Shown here one piece after another: positions 1 to 12,107 of a stretch of 64,000 bases of DNA. The stretch comes from Zingiber officinale. Taxonomy: Eukaryota; Streptophyta; Magnoliopsida; Zingiberales; Zingiberaceae. Position 1 is the stretch's first letter. The number at the start of each line of letters is the position of its first letter. The notes below the pieces were generated by a model, which had not been told where the DNA came from, made no database searches, and saw only the letters and a list, made by a program, of their open reading frames with translations. The translations under genes and the position numbers were made by a program. The stretch covers positions 5,980,767-6,044,766 of the forward strand of contig NC_056004.1 of assembly GCF_018446385.1 (NCBI RefSeq), in the 5' to 3' direction.

Positions 1-696
1 TAAAATGAAAATATTGTGAAAATTATTTTATAAATGTTTAAAAATTACTTTGGAAAATGTTTTGAAAAAGATTTTGAAAGATGTTTTTGAAAATACTTTA
101 TTGACTTCTTAAAGACTTCTTTGAAAACACTTTAAAAAATGTTTTGCAAAAGTTTTATGCTTGAAAAATTTTCTTACAAAATATTCTTGAAAAATGCTTT
201 GCTAAATGTTTGTTTTTTAAAAAATATTTTAACAATGTTTTAAAAAAAAAACTAGCTTAATTCTTTTTGAAAAGTTTTTGCAAAATTCTTTCAAAACTTA
301 CTTTAAAAAGCATTTTGAAAAATATGTTTTGAAAAATATTTGGAAATACCTTGCAAAATTTTCTTGAATTCATTTACTCCTCCCTACAATAAACCTGCAA
401 GTTTTTTTGCAAAAAAAACTTTACTTTCGGAAATGTATTACTTGATATGCTTACTTGTGGATTTACATATTTCATACTTATATGCATATTTTTTTATGAA
501 TGTCAAAGGGGAAGGGTTAAGGTTTAAGTAAGAAAAACCAAAGAAGAGCTAAAAAATTTAACCCTAAAATGATCAAGATAATGAAATTTACCTATCTCAT
601 TTTAGATTTCTCTTAAAGTCATTTTTTTTACTATATATGTTTGCATATTTTTTCTAACTTTAACACAGATTATCATTGCATCAAAAAGAGGGAGAT
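1..696 (+). mobile_element. 3' internal non-coding end of an LTR retrotransposon
   Basis: This stretch is AT-rich and made of degenerate repeats of an AAAATGTTTTGAAAA-like motif, with no credible coding sequence. It ends in a purine run (AAAAAGAGGGAGAT, 683-696) that looks like a polypurine tract directly before an LTR start. I read it as the tail of an element whose body lies left of the window. No gag or pol is visible. Confidence 0.5.
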
Positions 697-1905
697 TATT
701 GGTACAGTTGACACCAATGATCAAACTTGAGTTTTGATGAATGACAAGTTGATTAAAGTTAAATGTGTTGTGTGATTTAATCATTTTACCAAGTATGCAG
801 GACTTGACTGGTGTGACATCAGGATGAAATCTGGCTAGGTATAGAGGACCTAATAGATGGTGTAGAAGTATAGATAGGTTAAAGAGTGACTCAATATCTG
901 GCGGAAAGTTCAGCTGGGTCCGCGGGACCTGACAGCTGGCCGAAATCTAGTTGGATCTGCAGACCTGATAATTAGTGAGAAGACCTGGTGGACTGAGGTA
1001 GAGTCAAGCGATTCTGCAAGGTAAGTAAGGTAAGTCACTAGAGAAGAGTGATTCAATGAGGACAAGTCTCAATTTGGTACCTTAGGTGCATGTCCAATTT
1101 AGGTCCATTTTGAAAACCTAAATTGAGACTCTGACTAGATCCTAGTCTCGATAAGATAGGATCTAATACTAAACTATTTATTTTTATTGTGCTAATTTTA
1201 TTTTATAGGTCAGATATTTTATGTTGGACTAACATATTTTACAGGACAAAAGGAGCACAAAAATATCTCGGTTGAATAGTACCCCAGGCGCCTTCAGCCG
1301 ATGGAAGGCGCCTTGAGCTAGCGATGGAAGGCACCTTCGAGAGCTTGGAAGGCACCTTCAGTTGGATAAAATCATACTTCATCAATGATAAGAGGCGGGC
1401 TATTTGGGATAAGAGTTGCCTATGGAAGACTCCTCCAGTGCTATGGAAAGTGCCTTCAACACTCAATAAAAGAGGGTCTCTTCAAAGGATTCTAAACAAC
1501 TCGTCGTACACAACTCTTCTACAAGTCGTTGCACATCCGTTCGATGCTCCGATCACTCCAACTTCATGTTGTTGCTCTGCTATGATGTTACTGCACCCGA
1601 CTATTGCTGAGAAGTCATCCAACATCGAGCCTGATCCAATCATCTACAAGTGTTGGGTAACGAAGTTTTCTTTGTGTCCTGAATTATTGCTTAAAAGGAA
1701 AGTGTAGCTTGTTACACTTATCCTATCTTTTATATTATACTCGTTTCCCTCTTCAGATAGTTCTAGAAGAGGATTATAGTGAATTTCCCATCAGTACAGT
1801 CCACAGGATTGTGGGTCTTAGAGTAGGAGTCATTGAAGGCTCCGAACCAAGTAACCGATCAAGTTCTTGCTTGTTTTATTTGAGTGTTTAGTTTTCTGCT
1901 GCGTA
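697..1905 (+). mobile_element. LTR (3' LTR, decayed)
   Basis: The sequence starts TATTGGTACAG directly after a polypurine tract. Its first 150 bases resemble the LTR at 5426, sharing the block ACCAAGTATGCAGGACTTG and the following 'gacctaatag' type repeats. It contains GGCGCC-rich stretches and a TATA-like AATAAAAGAGG (about 1465). The first base pair TG has decayed to TA. The right border is approximate because no clear CA end or target duplication was seen. ORFs in it (for example 1324-1707) have no family resemblance and are taken as chance. Confidence 0.5.
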
Positions 1906-1944
1906 CTTATTTTGTAAAATGAAAAAGAAATATTTTTAAAACTA

Positions 1945-2425
1945 CATGATTCAACCCCATCTCATGCGTGTAATGATCCAACATAACGTGGTATTGGTTT
2001 GCACAAAGCAACACCAACATGATGCTAATTTACACATGTTGGTGATGATTTGCACAAACCAGCGCCAACTGTTGGTGATGGTTTGTACAAAGCAGTACCA
2101 ATGCGGTGCTGATCTATTCAAATCAGCACCAACATGGTACTGATTAGAACCACTGTTGGTGCTGGACTTGAAAGACCAGCACCAGCGTTGTTGTTGGCTA
2201 GTGCTGGTTTGAAACTAGCACTAGCACCAACGTGGTACTGGTCTTTAAGACCAACACCAATGTGGTGCTAGTCTTTAAGACCAACACCAATGTGGTGCTA
2301 GTCTTTAAGACCAACACCAACATGATGCTAACTAGTGCTTGTTTGAAACCAGCATCGGTGTTGATTTGTAGAAACTAGCACCACTTTAGTATTAGTTTAT
2401 ACAAATCAACACCACCTTACATGTA
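1945..2425. repeat. degenerate palindromic ACCAACACC / GGTGCTGGT repeat field
   Basis: About 480 bases are built from alternating ACCAACACCAA and TGGTGCTAGT type words separated by 5-15 bases, so neighbouring words can pair as small hairpins. A 30 bp unit (TCTTTAAGACCAACACCAAT plus GTGGTGCTAG) is tandemly repeated about three times at 2245-2335. The same words recur at 3640-3850, 4860-4930, 5270-5340 and 7000-7260. Confidence 0.7.
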
Positions 2426-2626
2426 GGAGAGAGAAAAGAATTACATGCAGATTAGAGGGAGAAATAAAAAAAAATCATTCTTAGACATGTCAGAGCATCC
2501 ACGTTGGATGTCATTCACCGTTGTGTAGGATAAGTTATGTAGGGTGCCTCCAATGATCATAGGTGCCTCTGTGCGTGAAAGGCACTTGGATGGTCAGCCA
2601 CCGTAGGTGTACAGGCTAAAAATGCC

Positions 2627-2630
<4 letters not shown>

Positions 2631-2698
<68 letters not shown>
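2631..2698. repeat. (TA)n microsatellite
   Basis: An uninterrupted TA dinucleotide run of about 34 units. Confidence 0.95.
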
Positions 2699-2701
<3 letters not shown>

Positions 2702-2929
2702 CCCATATATTTTATATGCTCACAGAGTGTGAGACATAAGGAGTGTGGCATATCAAATCTCAGGTCTTTAGATTTTTTATTTTTTATTTTTTTGAGCTCT
2801 CGGTTATATCAGTCAGATTTTACCTTTAGAATTTAGGGGTTGAGTTATAGTATTAATCACAAAAAAATGTTCAAAATGGAAAAGAATTTTAGGTGCTCAT
2901 GCAGTATGCAGTGTATATATCTATATACA

Positions 2930-3240
2930 CACTACACACTAATCTGTGAATACCCCGCGAGTATCTAATATTTTTATTTTTATTTTCACTTCTTTACCCT
3001 AAATACTATATCCTAAACTCTAAAAAAAATTAACACTATGTGAGGATAGGTGTGCAGTATAACATTTTTGTATATAGAAAATGTTTATAGAGGGATGATA
3101 CACTACATAGCCATCCGTGAGTATCCCGTGAACACCTAGTGTTATTTTTTTCACTTCTTTTAATCTAAATACTAAGCCTTAAATTTAAAAAAAAAATTAA
3201 CACGAGGGGCTCATAGATAGGTGTGCATCATAATATATAT
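2930..3240. repeat. about 150-180 bp tandem duplication
   Basis: Two diverged head-to-tail copies. Each has a '(C/G)TGAGTATCCC' block, a 'TTTTCACTTCTTT' block, a 'CTAAATACTA' block, 'AAAATTAACAC' and 'ATAGGTGTGCA'. The first runs about 2940-3060 and the second about 3110-3235. No coding potential. Confidence 0.65.
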
Positions 3241-3354
3241 ATACACCCTATGTGGGCTAGTGACGCGACATAAACTTAAATTTTTTAATCTCTCTCTTCC
3301 TTCACGCGGATTTATTTTTGCTCTTTCTCTTCCTTCGCTTCCCTCTCTTCCCTA

Positions 3355-4545
3355 AAACAAAAACGCTAAACCCTCTTCGTTGCTCATCCGCTCCTCTCTT
3401 CCTTAAAATGAAATCCCTAAGTCCTCTTCGCCACTCATCCGCTCCTCTCTTACTTCGCTTCCAACCTTAGATACAGGTTATCTTGTTCAACTCTCAACTC
3501 GTGCTAAGTGAGTTAGGGTTTTCGCTCACACCTCTACTCGAGCAAAAAGGTGTTGCGAAGGTATATTGAGTGTTTGTCTTTTACCCATCATAGTTTCTAA
3601 GAACCAGCTATTTAAAACTCACTGCAAGAATACTTTGGTGATTGATTTCGAAGAAAATGATGATGCCGGTTTTCAAAAATTGTAACATTAGTGTTGGTCT
3701 TCAAAAATAGCATCAACATTGGTGTTAGTTTTAAAAAACCCATTGACTACACATTGGTTCTGATCTTCAAAAATCCATTAGACTACATGTTGGTGTTAGT
3801 TTGCAAAGACCAACACCAACTTTGGTACTGATATTGCAACATCATCTCTGTTATTTGTATTCTTCAACATGCTTACTAGTAAAAGGTTTCATTAACTAAA
3901 TTATAGCTTGAGAATGGTGAAATAACAACTTTGAATTTTTCTCTAGATAAATTAGAGTTCATATCTTGTAAAAAAAAATTGGAATATTGATGAGAATAAG
4001 GACCTGCAGTTACTTGTTATATCTTATCTATATCTTGTCAGTCAGTCACAGTGTTAGATTTTAATACTGTACTTAAACTATTTTATATTTCATTTAATAG
4101 TTACAAGCTATTGCTAGTTATATTTCATAAATTAAAATATATTATGATTTTCTTATATGTTATCTATCCTGAATTTGGGTTTGTTTTAGTTAGATAGGAT
4201 TGTTAACTTATTATGTTCATGTAAAAATAGAACATTCTTATTTTTTATGATTACACATAGAAAACTAAGTATTTTACTAGTTAAGAAGTAGATTTGTTTA
4301 AGATTTATATAATTCTATTTTATTGTATCTGAATCCAAATATTTCTAGGCTCACAAAGGATATAGACTTTGAAAATTCATTCTGACATGAAGAATGAATT
4401 TGAAAATTCATTCTATATAAACCATGCATTATTTTATGGTTATTGTAATTTAATTACATTGATTTGTATCACACACAGATTTATATATGAGGACTGGACA
4501 TGCCCCATTCCCCAGCCAAGTTGAAGTTCCCTTAGTATTGGGATT
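3355..4545. repeat. left arm of a very large inverted repeat
   Basis: This arm matches the reverse complement of about 6287-7625 along most of its length. Anchors include the oligopyrimidine block near 3380-3470, TCTTGTTCAACTCTCAACTC (about 3482), AAAATAGAACATTCTTATTT (about 4224), the paired AATTCATTC blocks (about 4380-4420) and TCCCTTAGTATTGGGATTAG (about 4530). A looser match may begin about 3290. It may be a long-TIR DNA element or two opposite copies of one repeat. Confidence 0.75.
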
Positions 4546-4849
4546 AGGAGTGCTTTCTTAATTTGCAACTGTATGAATCATCGCATTTGCCTTGTTTGGC
4601 TTACGTGTACACAATTTTCCTCATAAGAACTAGAATTTGTAAAATTGGAATTTTTAATTCTTCGATAATATTTTATATCACTCATATTTTTAACAAAAGT
4701 TTACAATTTTTTATAAAACTCAGTTCTGCATGTGAATTCTACCAAAATTGACAGTGAAATGATACCATTGGATAGAAGGCATTGATGTTGTCTTTCATAA
4801 AATGTGATGCAGCAATTAAAATAGGATATTGAGTTTGAAGAACCCAAAA

Positions 4850-5425
4850 GGCAATGTTGTTGCTAGTTTTGAAAGACTAGCACCAACGTGGTGTTGGTTT
4901 TGTAAGATCAACACTAACGTCAATGCCACTTGGCATGCAACCATAAATTCTTGTGTGAATCTCAGAATCATGGTTGGAGGGCATATATACATTCTATACA
5001 CTCACCCGTTCCATCCCATATCAAAATATCAGAAATCAAAGACCCTTAGGTCAATCAATGGATTTCACTCAAAATCCATTGATAGACCAAAAGGATTTTT
5101 GATCGGACTTATTTCAAGTCCTATGGGTTTATGCATATGGATCACAGGAGTCTGAATATGACATCATTTACTCTTTTTAGACCTTCCTAGCATTGTTTCA
5201 AATAATTTAAATCTTTATGTACATTATGATGCTGGTATGAAAAGAACTTGGTGATCAGAAGCCAAGGCTAAGTTGGTGCTGCTTTTGCAAGAGCAGCACC
5301 AACGTGGTGCTACTTTTACAAGATTAGTACCAACGTCCATGTCACTTAACACTCGATCATAACTTCTTATGTGAGTCTCAGAACCATGGTTGGAGGGTAT
5401 ATATACATTCTATGCACTCACCACT
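4850..5425 (+). repeat. direct repeat pair in the inverted-repeat spacer
   Basis: Two roughly 155 bp copies (about 4850-5008 and 5270-5425) share the order: ACCAACGTGGTG hairpin, 'GTGAATCTCAGAA(C/T)CATGG', 'GGAGGG(C/T)ATATATACATTCTA'. The sequence between them has no recognisable gene; the 108-codon reading frame at 4829-5155 overlaps the repeat and looks incidental. Confidence 0.6.
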
Positions 5426-6262
5426 TGTTGGTGCAAGTTGCACTAATAATCAGATTTTGATATATGACAAATAGATTAAAGTTATATGTGTTATTTGTCT
5501 AACCTTTTACCAAGTATGCAGGACGGAAAGATAGGGACCTCACACCAGGCTGAAGCCTAGTTAGGTCTAGAGGATCTAATAATTAGCATGAAGTCCAAAT
5601 AGATCAAGAAGTGACCTAATATTTAGCAAAAAGTCCAGTTGGGTCTGCCGGACCTGACAATTGACTGAAGTCCAGATGAGAATCCAGTAGGAAGACCTGG
5701 TGAGTCGAAGAGTCAAGTAGGTCTGCAATGGTAAGTAAGGTAAGAACTAGAGAAGAGAGTTCCAGTGAGGGTGAGTCCTAATTAGGGGCTATAAGTGTCA
5801 GTCAATTTTAGAGCTATTTTGGAAGTCTAAGCTGAGACCATGACTAAATCCTGATCTTGGGAAGGCATGATCTAATTAATAATCATTTTGTTTATTTTAT
5901 ACTATCCTAACTTTATGTTGCAGGGTAAATTTACTAACACTTTGATGTAGTGAAAAAGCTGGAAGAAGGTTGTCCAGGCGCCCGGAGGTCTAAGCACTTG
6001 AAGTTTCTCCAGGTGTGCGCCAAGACAAGGTGGGTGTGCTAGGAGGTGACTAGCTGAGGTGGCGACCGCTGTTTGGCTGGCACACACGTGATGGTCTGGG
6101 ATCCCGGACCTGTCCGGGCGTTTGGAGGTGGATACCCAGATAGGTCCTAATCCACCGCTACTTATATAGGTTGTTCTAGGCTCCTGGAGCTCTTCTCTTT
6201 TTCGCTGCGTATTCTTGTGAGTTTAGAAAAAGCAATGAATGCTATTCACCCCCACCTTCTAA
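5426..6262 (+). mobile_element. LTR or LTR fragment
   Basis: Begins TGTTGGTGCAAGTTGCAC, the start typical of the LTRs at 22206 and 31494, and continues with ACCAAGTATGCAGGACGG as in the copy at 697. It contains the GGCGCCCGGAGGTCTA-type blocks also seen in the solo LTR at 19358. It ends near 'CTATTCACCCCC', a tail typical of these LTRs. No polypurine tract or primer site is attached, so it may be a solo LTR. A target duplication was not found. Confidence 0.55.
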
Positions 6263-6286
6263 CGTCTTTTCAGTCATACAGGAAGT

Positions 6287-7625
6287 ATTCCTCATCCCAA
6301 TACTAAGGGAACTTTAACTTGGTTGGGGTATGGGGCATATCCAGTCCTCGTATATAAACCTGTGTGTGATGCAAATAAATGTAAGCAAATTGTAATAACC
6401 ATTAAATAATACATGGTTTATACAGAATGAATTTTTGAATTCATTCTTCATATCAGAATGAATTTTCACGGTCTATATCCTTTGTGAGTCTGGAAATATT
6501 TGCATTCGGATATACTAAAATAGAGTCATAAAATGCTTAAACCAATTTACTTTTTAACTAGTAAAAAACTTAGTTTTCCATTGTAATCATAAAAAAATAA
6601 GAATGTTCTATTTTTATATGAACATAATAAGTTAGCAATCGTATTTAATCGAAACTAACCTAGATTCAGGATAAATAACATATAGAAAAATCGTAATATA
6701 TTTTAATTTTTGAAATGTAACTAGCAATAACTTTTGACTATTAAATGAAATGTAAAATAGTTTAAGAATAGGATTGAAATCTAACACTGTGACTGGCAGA
6801 CAAGATATAATAACAAGTAACTAGAGGTCCTCATTCTCATCAGTATTCTAATTCTTTACAATATATGAACTCCAATTCATCTAGAGAAAAATTCAAAGTA
6901 GTCACTTCACCATTTTCAAGTTATAATTTAGTCAATGAAGCATTTTACTCGTAAGCATGTTGAAAAATACAAATAACAAAGATGATGTTACAATATCAGC
7001 ACTAAAGTTGGTGGTAGCCTTTGTAAACCAACATTAACATTGGTGCTGGTCTTTAAAAAAACAACACCAACGTTGGTGCTGGTTTGCAAAAATCAACATC
7101 AACGTGTAGTCAATGGGTTTTTCAAAACCAACATCAACGTGAAGTCAATAAGTTTTTAAAAACCAGCACCAACATTGGTGTTAGTTTTTGAAATTCAGTA
7201 CTTATGTTGTAATTTTTGAAAATCAGCACTATCATGTTCTTTGAAATCAAGCACCAAAGTGTTCCCGGAGTGGGTTTTAAATAGCCGATTCTTAGAAACT
7301 ATAATAGGTAAAAGACAAACACTCAACGTATCTTCACAACACCATTTTACGCCATTCTGAAACATGAGTAGAAAAAGGGGAGAGAGATAACCAGTATAGG
7401 TGTGAGCGAAAATCCTAACTCACTTGGTGCGAGTTGAGAGTTGAACAAGATGATCTGTATCTACGTTGGAAGCGGAGGAAGAGAGGAGAAGACGAGTGGT
7501 GAAGAGGATTTAAGGCTTTCGCTTTAGGGAAGAGAGGAGTGGATGAACGATGAAGAGAATTTAGGACTTTTGTTTTAGGGAAGAGAGGAGCGAATGAGCA
7601 GCGAAAAAGGTTTAGTGCTTAGATA
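6287..7625. repeat. right arm of the large inverted repeat
   Basis: Reverse-complementary to about 3355-4545. For example CCCAATACTAAGGGAACTTT here pairs with the block near 4530, and GTTGAACAAGATGATCTGTA near 7441 pairs with the block near 3470-3490. It ends in oligopurine repeats containing GGGAAGAGAGGAG. With the arms intact, a transcript across 3.36-7.62 kb could fold into a stem of more than 1 kb. Confidence 0.75.
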
Positions 7626-8040
7626 TATCAATCTCTAGTGATTTTTTAAAATATATTTATAGTTATAAATTTAGAAAATAAAAATATGTTTTTATTAAAA
7701 AAATAAAATTTAAAAATATTATATAATAATTTGTTTAAAAATAATAGAGATTAACAAATTATTTGTTTAGAAGATATGAAATATAAATTAAAAAAGTAAA
7801 TAATTTTAGATAAAAAAAATTGTCATATAGCAATTTACTGTCCAAGCGGAAAGTAAATTTATTTATTTTGGTTAAAAATTATCAAGAACAAAATCGTTTA
7901 GAGCACATTTATTTATGAGATTTGAAATTTTAGCATAAAATGGGTATGCAACAGATAATTATTTTACTTTGCTCTCTGTTATATTTTTAAAAAATTTATC
8001 CTTTTACTATCGTGTTTTACACTGACATTTTTTTTTTAAA
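7626..8040. other. AT-rich spacer, nothing recognised
   Basis: Mostly A/T homopolymer-rich DNA. No ORF, RNA gene or repeat end could be supported. Confidence 0.5.
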
Positions 8041-9059
8041 CTATAAAAGTTCAGCAATTAAGAATCGGATGGAGCTCTTTTCAAGTTTTAGAAATAAAAA
8101 TACTCTTGTGATTGTTGTCGTTCTCCTTTTTCCTTCCATCGAAGATTCTTGGACCATGACCGGTTAGGTGGTTTAATGCTCCAAGTCAACCAGAAGATTT
8201 AATTCTCACTTATCGGTAGATAAGTGTCTAAATCTATGCGCAGATCTTTCCAAATTGTCAATTTTCAATGCCTCCGTTTTTAAAGGGAAATAGCCCCGCA
8301 CTATGGTACAACAAAAGGTATCAAGTTATATGCAGTTCTATTTGTAATTATGGCATATTTATATAAAAAAAAAAAATCAAACGGAACGTATAATTATAAG
8401 ATACTGGACTTTTGAATCGTTCATCCCGAATATTTACATATTTATTCTAATAGTCTTATGTGTTAATTAATCATGATTTTAAAGAATAGTAATTATTCGT
8501 AATTTATTTTCTCCATGTAAATCTGGAATAGATTGAAGAGGATGTTAGAGACGAACGTATTCATCTTTTATCATGATATTTATTTTAACGATCTAAAAAC
8601 TTTTGTATTGGTCAAATTGTTGGGTCAAGAATTAGCTAGAGGATGGGGAAGAGTCGCGGACTACTTATGTATTTATGAAACATTAATACATAAACCGATA
8701 GCTCTTAAATTGACTAGTAATAATTTCGAAAAGCAAATATCTACTGCGTGATAATTAAGTAGCGGCAGTAATCCTTCTAGCAAGAAAAAAATAAAAATAA
8801 GTGAATAAAAGATATAAAGAATTTTTTCTAATAATTTTTGTTAGTGTGTTGTTAGGTTTCTTCTTGACTTAAATTATTTTTAAAAAAATATTATTCGTCT
8901 CACATTTTAAAATATTTAAATTAAATCCACTAATCAATATAATTTTTATTAACAACTAATATTATTCTATTTTGAAAATCTACTGTTAAAACCCTTCATC
9001 AATATAATTTTCATGAATTATGAAAATGAAACATCCTTAATTAGCCATATGCCAACAAC

Positions 9060-9420
9060 TATTAGGAGTCGATTAAATCAAAATGAGTTAGCGAACTGTA
9101 CTAATTCAAAAATTCAATTTGATGTTTTTTTAATTGCCAATTATTTGGGATAAACCAGTTCGGTTTTCAAATTTGAATTTTGAAAATCAATTAAATTGAT
9201 TTTTTATTAAATAATTAAATAATTATTAAAAAATTTTTATCAATCGGCTAAGTTTTTATTAAAAAAAAATAATTTTTTAAAATGATTAATTTAGTTACTG
9301 ATTGAATTAATCATTTTTATATATTTGAATCATTTGATTTTAGTGGCAAATTTTATCAGTTTGATTGATAATTGTTTGATTTTGGATAGTTCGATTATCT
9401 ATCTAATATGATATATGGAA
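9060..9420. repeat. AT-rich repeat resembling hAT subterminal sequence
   Basis: Contains repeated TTCGGTTTT / AATCGG / TTCGATTA words, similar in style to 45440-45620 at the left end of the decayed hAT. It interrupts the duplicated unit between blocks B and C. No terminal repeats or target duplication were defined. Confidence 0.3.
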
Positions 9421-9697
9421 TATATGACAAAGATATATGTTAAAGGTAAAGTGTTAAAGTATTTTTACTAATCTCTATATATATGTATATATAACAAAAA
9501 TATACAATCAAATTTATCTCTCGATTTAATAGAAGACCCCAAATTCTATCCGAATGCTCAGCACTAACAACCATTAATCATGATAAGGAAAGCCTAATAA
9601 ATGCTTTTTAATACCATTTTTTTTCAATCTATCATTCTTTTTTCTTTTAAAAAAATGGTTGACTTAAACTTAGTTTGCCAGCTAAAATATAGAAGAA

Positions 9698-9720
9698 AAT
9701 ATATATATATATATATATAT
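9698..9720. repeat. short (AT)n microsatellite
   Basis: About 11 AT units just before block C of the duplicated segment. Confidence 0.85.
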
Positions 9721-10271
9721 AGCTAAAATATGAGGCTGAGGGATGATCAACCAGACCATGGGCAAATTTTAGATTTTCTTTAACGAAGGATTTGATATTG
9801 CATCTATATTTCCTAATTCCTAGAAATAATTAAAATCATTCATCGGGTTGGTTCTTTAATTAAGGTGATCCAGGTGAATATTTAATTTGAGGAGAAACTC
9901 GTTTTTTTCTAGTTTGCCAGCCCGACTAACGTTGGGCTCAAGTCCATGTAACGAAAGAATTGTTTTTCATGTTAAATCAGATAATATTAAATTTAGAAGG
10001 ATTGATTTGATCCTAAAAAAAAAAAATTTATTGATCGTCAAGATAAATCAAAAAGTAGTTATGATGAACAATCTAAAAAACTAACACGTATCTCATCTAT
10101 TATTATTCTTCCTAGCAAATTAATTGTCTATCACTATTGTCTATATATTTCTTGACAATTTATGTTTGTCATGGGCAATAGTCGATTCAGGAATTTTATA
10201 TATAGTATCCAGGCTTATCAAAAGTCCTCAGGTTACCTTTCTCTCTCACACATGTAACATGTTCTTTCTGT

Positions 10272-10605
10272 TGATGCAATTTGTATTAACGATCTAACTC
10301 AGATTTTGATAAATAATAAGTGAGTTAAGTTAGGTATTATCATGATCTAATGTTAAGCATGACACAGAGAGTAGAGCAAAAGACGCAACTAGTGAGAAGG
10401 ATGGCACGAGAGAGAGCCGACGGGTTCGGTACGTTTGAGGCACGAGGTGCTGCGGAAGAGTATGCACGTGGACGAGAAGGAGGCGTGCGACGTTTTTGAG
10501 GGACAAGAAGCCAAAGCGGAAGGTTACTCGAGAAGGCCGGAAGTTGGTCGGGTGAGCCCTATTCCAGATGGCCGAAATCACCCAACCGAATAGAAAAACC
10601 CAGAC
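10272..10605 (+). mobile_element. truncated LTR, same family as the solo LTR at 32121
   Basis: Shares with 32121-32460, in the same orientation, 'AGTTAGG', 'GAGCAAAAGACGCAACTAG', 'GAGAAGGAGGCGTGCGACGT', 'GAGGGA(C/T)(A/G)AGAAGC' and 'GTGAGCCCTATT(C/T)C'. It stops abruptly near 10605, before the downstream half of the LTR. The opposite-strand reading frame at 10330-10581 is the same shadow that appears in every LTR of this family. Confidence 0.7.
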
Positions 10606-10639
10606 CGAAGGTTACGAGCAACAATTTAAAGATATTTGA

Positions 10640-11725
10640 AATAGTTATTGTTCCAAACTTTATAGAGACCTTCTTTATTATATGAGGAAGAAGGGCATTG
10701 GACTGGCATATGTGTCACCCGAGATATGGAGTCCATGGACGGTCATTTGGGCTATAGAAATATATCAAGCCAATGTTGAAAAGGCTAGAGCAAATAAAAA
10801 TACAGAGTTAGGTGGCCCAAGCACTAGAACAGCTCGGCATGTATCAGGATTCATATCTTATTATTGAGTGTGTTGTTGATCGGGTAAGTTTAATTTAAAG
10901 TTAAATAAGCAAATTTTGTATTTATTATTAAATTTGTATAATTTTATCCCAAATTATTTATGTATACAAGAACGTGAACTAGTTCGCAGACATATTTGTA
11001 TGGAGGTCTTTCTTAAGACCCATAGAAGAATGATGACACATTTGTCAATACTAGATTGAAGGTCATACATGTAAGATTAGTTACTTTATTATATTTAATT
11101 GTTTCTATCTTGATTAACTTTAGTAATTATGCTCAAATTGAATAATATTCATATTATATTTTTTCAGGATCAAATGATAGATGGAGTGATCGACTTAGGC
11201 ATCTCAGTCACCAGCAAAGGAGTAAGTCACAAACTCTATCCATTGAGACACTAAATGAGATATATTATGATGTTGTAGTGGACAAATAAAAAATTCCACA
11301 CTCTACGGCTTTGGCTCTGAGACCAAAGTCACATTTGATCGTTTGAGGACTCTTAGAACTCGTGATGGTTCTTCTTCCTCTTATTCTACTAAGGTGTAGT
11401 CTTTAAGATAAGAAAATCAAGAACTGCACACTCAAATTGCCTTAATGGATCAAAGGATGGATCAGTGGATTACCGTTGAGGAACAGAGGCAAGCCAAGGA
11501 AGATCGAAGCCGAAAAGAGGATCATCATAGGCAAGACGAGGAGGATCGGAGGCGAGTCGATGAGGATCAGAAGCAAGTTGATGAGGATTAGAAACGAGCC
11601 GAGGATCATGATACTCTCATGGCTCATATGCGAGCGTTCATAGTTAATTTGCCTCCACTACCAGTTCCATTTCATTTTGATTCATAGGAAACTCAAGATC
11701 AATCAGATCCTAATGATTAACTTTT
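10640..11725 (+). pseudogene. decayed plant CACTA-type (En/Spm-like, Transposase_24/Ptta style) transposase
   Basis: Translated pieces, with intervening AT-rich gaps, resemble the plant Transposase_24-like proteins. One piece at 10730-10870 contains 'VEKARANKN', 'ELGGPSTRTARHVSG'. Another at about 10990-11040 reads 'MEVFLKTHRRMMTHLSI'. 11165-11260 carries a degraded continuation. A charged, probably coiled-coil tail (11430-11640) is rich in DEEDRRR and QAKEDRSRKED repeats. Several in-frame stops and frame changes show it is dead. The family call rests on motif memory; a profile search would decide. In CACTA elements this protein is thought to assist or derive from transposition functions in the nucleus. 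Confidence 0.5.
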
Positions 11726-12107
11726 TCTGAGGTTTATTCAACTAAAACTTAATCTTTTTTATCATATATAAATCATATAAAATATATTTATTCTATTTTT
11801 ATAATCTAATATGTTAATTTCTAAATATTGTATTACTATATGTTTCAGGAGTCCAAGCCTTTTGGCATTGATGATCATCATTTATTCATTTCTTCTATCT
11901 CGGTAACAAAATTGATTATATATATATATGCAACAATTTTATTTTTTACATAATATGATATAAATCTATCAAATTTAACTTTATGCAGTATTTTGTATTA
12001 CTATTTTATATATAAATCTACTATTTGGATTATGGATATGGATGGATAGTGTAGTTTTTTTCTATCAATTTGTTTGTATGAATGTTTAGATTTTATTTGT
12101 TTTAGAA

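Larger units (their letters stand above)
8040..10130 (+). repeat. duplicated low-copy segment, unit 1 (blocks B-C-D)
   Basis: Block B (8040-8755) matches 15500-15800: both have 'GGTAGATAAG(T/C)GTC(T/C)AAATCTATG(A/C)GCAGATC' and 'TAATTTCG(A/G)AAAGCAAATA'. Block C (9720-10000) matches 16180-16420: both have 'GAAGGATTTGATATTGCATC' and 'CGTTGGGCTCA'. Block D (10085-10130, 'TCTCATCTATTATTATTCTT') matches 34280-34310. Between B and C lies unrelated AT-rich DNA. No exon was recognised in any block, so this may be gene-flanking sequence. Confidence 0.7.
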
